64,000 bases of DNA, taken from contig NC_041400.2 of assembly GCF_900747795.2 (NCBI RefSeq), positions 107,823,476 through 107,887,475 of the forward strand, written 5' to 3'. Shown piece by piece: positions 60,110 to 64,000 of this stretch. A program made the position numbers and the translations under genes. This stretch comes from Erpetoichthys calabaricus (Eukaryota; Chordata; Cladistia; Polypteriformes; Polypteridae). A model generated the notes under the pieces. It was given only the letters and a program-made list of their open reading frames with translations. It made no database searches and was not told where the DNA came from. Within the stretch, counting starts at the first letter, position 1, and the number at the start of each line of letters is the position of its first letter.

Positions 60110-61990
60110 TTTTTTTTTTAGATTAACTTACAATAGTGAGCACAAAGTGATACGTGAAAAGTCGAATTTATAATTACTATAGCAGCATATTATAATTAGA
60201 GCCCTGTCAAACTGAATTTAAGCCAATTTTGAAATATATTTGTATATTTTAATGTCCCAAATATCATTAAACACATTTAAAACTTACATAAGGAAGTCAT
60301 GGAATGAATATAAAGCCAACAAAAATGTGTCATTTACATTCAAAGTCATATACATTGTCACTTGTACAGTACAGTAAAATTCTTACTTGCTGGTCTGACT
60401 AACATGCAACAAGCCTACACTTTCTGGTGACATGATCAGCAGTATTGCTAGTCAAACATGGACCTTGCCTGGAAACTTCTGAACTTTTCTTTTTTCATAT
60501 TTCAGGCAAGATGCATATTAAGGAAACTAATTATGACTAAAGCTAAGAGGAGTTCATGGGTCCGGTTTTCTGTTTCAAATCATTGCCATGGTGAGGTCGT
60601 CAATGGGCTGGAGAGGCATGGCTTAACAAATGGATTATGACCAACCAGCTTTAGATACTGAGGTAATCCACAAGTACAGCACAAAATTTGAAGAAGCTGT
60701 GTACTTTGATGAGCATGTAGTACATAATCCAGGAGAACAAAATCATTGGTCTCCAGTGAAAAAGCAAGGTGTTTATTGTGTCTATTTATTACATTTTACA
60801 AAAATGTTTTGATTTTGTGCAACACCTGCCAGGACACAATGTTAATGGGATTCGATATGACACATTAACTGTTAAATGTTATATTTTATTATGCAGATTA
60901 ATTGAGTCAAAGGTTTACTGAATTGTACAGCCTTAAAGCTGAAGTGTCACTCTCCTGGTACAGCACTAATATTAATTAACATGAATGTGCAGTCAGTGGC
61001 CAGAATTGCGATGTATCAAAAGTAAATTGCTTTTGATTCTCCAATTCCTGTAACACCACCTGTTTACCCCTTCCAGTTTAAATGGCACCAGTTTCCTGTC
61101 ACTGTCTCCCTTCATTTTTATTAACACATGATAATAAATTCTGACTGCCACTGAAAGCTGCTTGCCCAATGGCAATTTTTTTTGCAATTTCAATGGTTCA
61201 CAGAAAAACACAACCAGTTGTCTGTGCCCCTGACACGAAATATAGTTTCCTAGAAAGCCATGCAGTACAATTATTTATTTGATGCTCTATACATCAGTAA
61301 TAGTGATTAGCAAACTGAATTTGCTTCACCTCGAGTTCAACAAAATCATGGAAATGTTCGGGATGGCTAAAGAAATGTCTGTCATCAATGCTGGACTGAT
61401 TATAGCGAACTAAAATGTGACCTGTGCTGTGATGCTGCAGTGCTAACTGCTGTGCCACTTTGCCTCCCGAAGATGAAATTAATACAATTAAATGTCAGAT
61501 TAGTAAAATGTCTTGAGGACAGGAAGCATGAATTCACCAAGGCTTGCCCCCCACAGTTTTGACAGCAGACACTCACCTCCTTTTGAACCAAGAAGTACAG
61601 TTTGTTTTTTTCCCTGACACTTTTACTAGCTCACTGCTGCTGCTACCAAATAGACACACTTGTTTTCCTCGCTCCTTCTTGTATAAATCAATTGCACAGC
61701 AATCAGGGTAATACTATTAAAATGGTAGGCTCATGGATTACACAGGTCACATACAAGTACATACCAAAAGACATTACCTTTAAGACATGAATACACCAAC
61801 ACATTACTTCTACGTATGTTTTACGTGTTTAAATGTATTCACCAGTTTTTTCTAATAGTTTTCTTAACTGGAGTTTTTATGTGTGTGTGTTTTCTGTCCT
61901 CTCAGCTGTCTGACTTTATCACCAGACTCATCTTTAGAGACTTGCACTATGATACTGTACATAAGGATGCAACCCTTCTACTAATTATAT
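60110..61990. other. Probable SNX24 intron: nothing firm
   Basis: A short minus-strand SINE head scrap (GCTAACTGCTGTGCCACTTTG, near 61440-61465) is present. Paired short plus-strand frames at 60458-60640 and 60630-60812 show no known domain. Confidence 0.35.
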
Positions 61991-61993
61991 ATA

Positions 61994-63612
61994 CAGTGGT
62001 GTGAAAAACTATTTGCCCCCTTCCTGATTTCTTATTCTTTTGCATGTTTGTCACACAAAATGTTTCTAATCATCAAACACATTTAACCATTAGTCAAATA
62101 TAACACAAGTAAACACAAAATGCAGTTTTTAAATGATGGTGTTTATTATTTAGGGAGAAAAAAAATCCAAACCTACATGGCCCTGTGTGAAAAAGTAATT
62201 GCCCCCCTTGTTAAAAAATAACCTAACTGTGGTGTATCACACCTGAGTTCACTTTCCGTAGCCACCCCCAGGCCTGATTACTGCCACACCTGTTTCAATC
62301 AAGAAATCACTCAAATAGGAGCTGCCTGACACAGAGAAGTAGACCAAAAGCACCTCAAAAGCTAGACATCATGCCAAGATCCAAAGAAATTCAGGAACAA
62401 ATGAGAACAGAAGTAATTGAGATCTATCAGTCTGGTAAAGGTTATAAAGCCATTTCTAAAGCTTTGGGACTCCAGCTAACCACAGTGAGAGCCATTATCC
62501 ACAAATGGCAAAAACATGGAACAGTGGTGAACCTTCCCAGGAGTGGCCGGCCGACCAAAATTACCCCAAGAGTGCAGAGACGACTCATCCGAGAGGTCAC
62601 AAAAGACCCCAGGACAACGTCTAAAGAACTGCAGGCCTCACTTGCCTCAATTAAGGTCAGTGTTCACGACTCCACCATAAGAAAGAGACTGGGCAAAAAC
62701 GGCCTGCATGGCAGATTTCCAAGACGCAAACCACTGTTAAGCAAAAAGAACATTAGGGCTCGTCTCAATTTTGCTAAGAAACATCTCAATGATTGCCAAG
62801 ACTTTTGGGAAAATACCTTGTGGACTGATGAGACAAAAGTTGAACTTTTTGGAAGGCAAATGTCCCGTTACATCTGGCATAAAAGGAACACAGCATTTCA
62901 GAAAAAGAACATCATACCAACAGTAAAATATGGTGGTGGTAGTGTGATGGTCTGGGGTTGTTTTGCTGCTTCAGGACCTGGAAGGCTTGCTGTGATAGAT
63001 GGAACCATGAATTCTACTGTCTACCAAAAAATCCTGAAGGAGAATGTCCGGCCATCTGTTCGTCAACTCAAGCTGAAGCGATCTTGGGTGCTGCAACAGG
63101 ACAATGACCCAAAACACACCAGCAAATCCACCTCTGAATGGCTGAAGAAAAACAAAATGAAGACTTTGGAGTGGCCTAGTCAAAGTCCTGACCTGAATCC
63201 AATTGAGATGCTATGGCATTACCTTAAAAAGGCGGTTCATGCTAGAAAACCCTCAAATAAAGCTGAATTACAACAATTTTGCAAAGATGAGTGGGCCAAA
63301 ATTCCTCCAGAGCGCTGTAAAAGACTCATTGCAAGTTATCGCAAATGCTTGATTGCAGTTATTGCTGCTAAGGGTGGCCCAACCAGTTATTAGGTTCAGG
63401 GGGCAATTACTTTTTCACACAGGGCCATGTAGGTTTGGATTTTTTTTTCTCCCTAAATAATAAAAACCACCATTTACAAACTGCATTTTGTGTTTACTTG
63501 TGTTATATTTGACTAATGGTTAAATGTGTTTGATGATCAGAAACATTTTGTGTGACAAACATGCAAAAGAATAAGAAATCAGGAAGGGGGCAAATAGTTT
63601 TTCACACCACTG
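61994..63612 (+). mobile_element. Complete Tc1 transposon, apparently intact
   Basis: 1619 bases flanked by TA (61992-61993, 63613-63614). The terminal inverted repeats are about 214 bases (61994-62207, 63399-63612) and nearly identical, starting CAGTGGTGTGAAAAACTATT. Within each, a related motif (GTGTGAAAAAGTAATTGCCCC at the inner edge, GTGTGAAAAACTATTTGCCCC at the outer edge) is repeated in the same direction, the IR/DR layout of Sleeping Beauty-type elements. It encodes one unbroken transposase. High end identity and an open frame suggest recent insertion. Confidence 0.92.
62371..63393 (+). CDS. Tc1 transposase, DD34E, 340 residues, intact
   Basis: Cut-and-paste transposase of the Tc1 family acting at TA sites in the nucleus. 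The N-terminal paired-type DNA-binding region has two helix-turn-helix parts (about 1-110) with the linker SGRPTKI (58-64). The catalytic domain has D153 (LWTDETKVELF), a glycine-rich GGGSVMVWG (188-196), D244 (LQQDNDPKHT) and E279 (DLNPIEMLW), so 34 residues separate the last two. Length 340 and triad positions equal those I recall for Sleeping Beauty. The ATG at 62371 is preceded by ACATC and is the first in frame after the left inverted repeat. The TAG ends six bases before the right repeat. No stop, shift or missing catalytic residue is visible. Expression from PPIC/SNX24 introns is not implied. Confidence 0.93.
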   Translation: MPRSKEIQEQMRTEVIEIYQSGKGYKAISKALGLQLTTVRAIIHKWQKHGTVVNLPRSGRPTKITPRVQRRLIREVTKDPRTTSKELQASLASIKVSVHDSTIRKRLGKNGLHGRFPRRKPLLSKKNIRARLNFAKKHLNDCQDFWENTLWTDETKVELFGRQMSRYIWHKRNTAFQKKNIIPTVKYGGGSVMVWGCFAASGPGRLAVIDGTMNSTVYQKILKENVRPSVRQLKLKRSWVLQQDNDPKHTSKSTSEWLKKNKMKTLEWPSQSPDLNPIEMLWHYLKKAVHARKPSNKAELQQFCKDEWAKIPPERCKRLIASYRKCLIAVIAAKGGPTSY

Positions 63613-63614
63613 TA

Positions 63615-64000
63615 TCTATGTTTTATAAGATTGTATTAGTTTTTTTCTTTGTAACTTAATCATTATTATTCTTACCTAATCTTGTTTTTCTTTTCTTGTA
63701 ACTTTCTCTTTGACATGTTGTAAAACACTCTTGATCTAAATTCTCTGAATTAAAATGTGCCATATAAATAAATGATACTGTTGTTAAATTTTTTTTGGCT
63801 GCTACGGCTCTGTGATGTCTTACTGGCCTTGCAAAGAATCATGGAGCATTAGGAAAACAAGTTTGTCTAACCTGGCTACAAGGCATATTTCCAGAAAAAT
63901 ATCTGGCAAACAAGGCCACCAGTGAACAAAGCATATTTGCTGTGAAAAATGCTTTGGCAAAATTTGCCAGTTAGCACTTATCACTACCTGTGCTGTCTTG
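63615..64000. other. Right edge: L2-type tail scrap, otherwise nothing
   Basis: ATGTGCCATATAAATAAATG at about 63754-63774 is an L2-like tail. The last 220 bases show no recognisable gene or SNX24 exon. Confidence 0.4.

Noticed and set aside
60458-60812. Two adjacent short frames as possible exons
   Set aside because: Neither matches SNX24 nor any family I know, and the splice signals around them are not convincing.
54705-64000. Upstream SNX24 exons (the YSEFHALHKKL / VPKVLEQRRQGLETYLQ part)
   Set aside because: I looked on the minus strand and found no convincing match; they are probably beyond the window.

Overview
The window is vertebrate, most probably ray-finned fish, genomic DNA. It holds one complete host gene, the 3' half of a second, and a dense, nested set of transposable elements. 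There are no bacterial-type operons, no rRNA and no CRISPR. The mix of elements (Tc1, Tigger, hAT, piggyBac-like, Harbinger, L2 and Rex1-like LINEs, a Gmr1-type Ty3 element and a tRNA-derived SINE with an ATGG tail) and the large introns fit a non-teleost ray-finned fish such as bichir or reedfish. That species-level guess is inference; ray-finned fish is the safer statement.

Host genes. PPIC (cyclophilin C, an ER/secretory peptidyl-prolyl isomerase) lies on the + strand at 2608-31281 in five coding exons: 2608-2718, 3239-3352, 13135-13228, 15780-15964 and 31153-31281. They join in phase to 210 residues with every cyclophilin active-site residue. A poly(A) signal follows at 31325. The last four coding exons of SNX24 (a small PX-domain sorting nexin) lie on the - strand at 54610-54704, 54396-54428, 52461-52525 and 48574-48644. 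They run into the recognisable C-terminus, and the upstream exons lie beyond the right edge or were not found. The two genes are convergent, as I recall them in human 5q23.

Layout. 1-2.3 kb: old repeats upstream of PPIC. 2.3-31.3 kb: PPIC; intron 2 carries SINEs and a 2.2 kb palindromic TTAA-flanked element (8534-10748), intron 3 a Tigger-type element (14249-15103), and intron 4 (15.2 kb) two nested stacks: a hAT-like element split by a Gmr1-type LTR element (21610-26971), and a Tc1 element split by a Tigger-type element and a SINE (27892-30547). 31.6-47.6 kb: intergenic, with two solo LTRs, an L2 LINE containing a second L2 and a SINE, a Harbinger element apparently inside a hAT-like element, and Rex1-like LINEs. 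47.6-54.7 kb: the SNX24 3' end. 54.7-64 kb: probably SNX24 intron, with old SINEs and an apparently intact Tc1 element (61994-63612) encoding a 340-residue DD34E transposase.

How it fits together. Only PPIC, SNX24 and the 62.4-63.4 kb transposase look functional. Other long reading frames belong to repeats or are chance. Target-site duplications date many insertions relative to each other. The most notable points are the integrase-before-reverse-transcriptase order of the LTR element, the intact Tc1 copy with Sleeping Beauty-like IR/DR ends, and the palindromic TTAA element with a tRNA-like insertion in one arm only.
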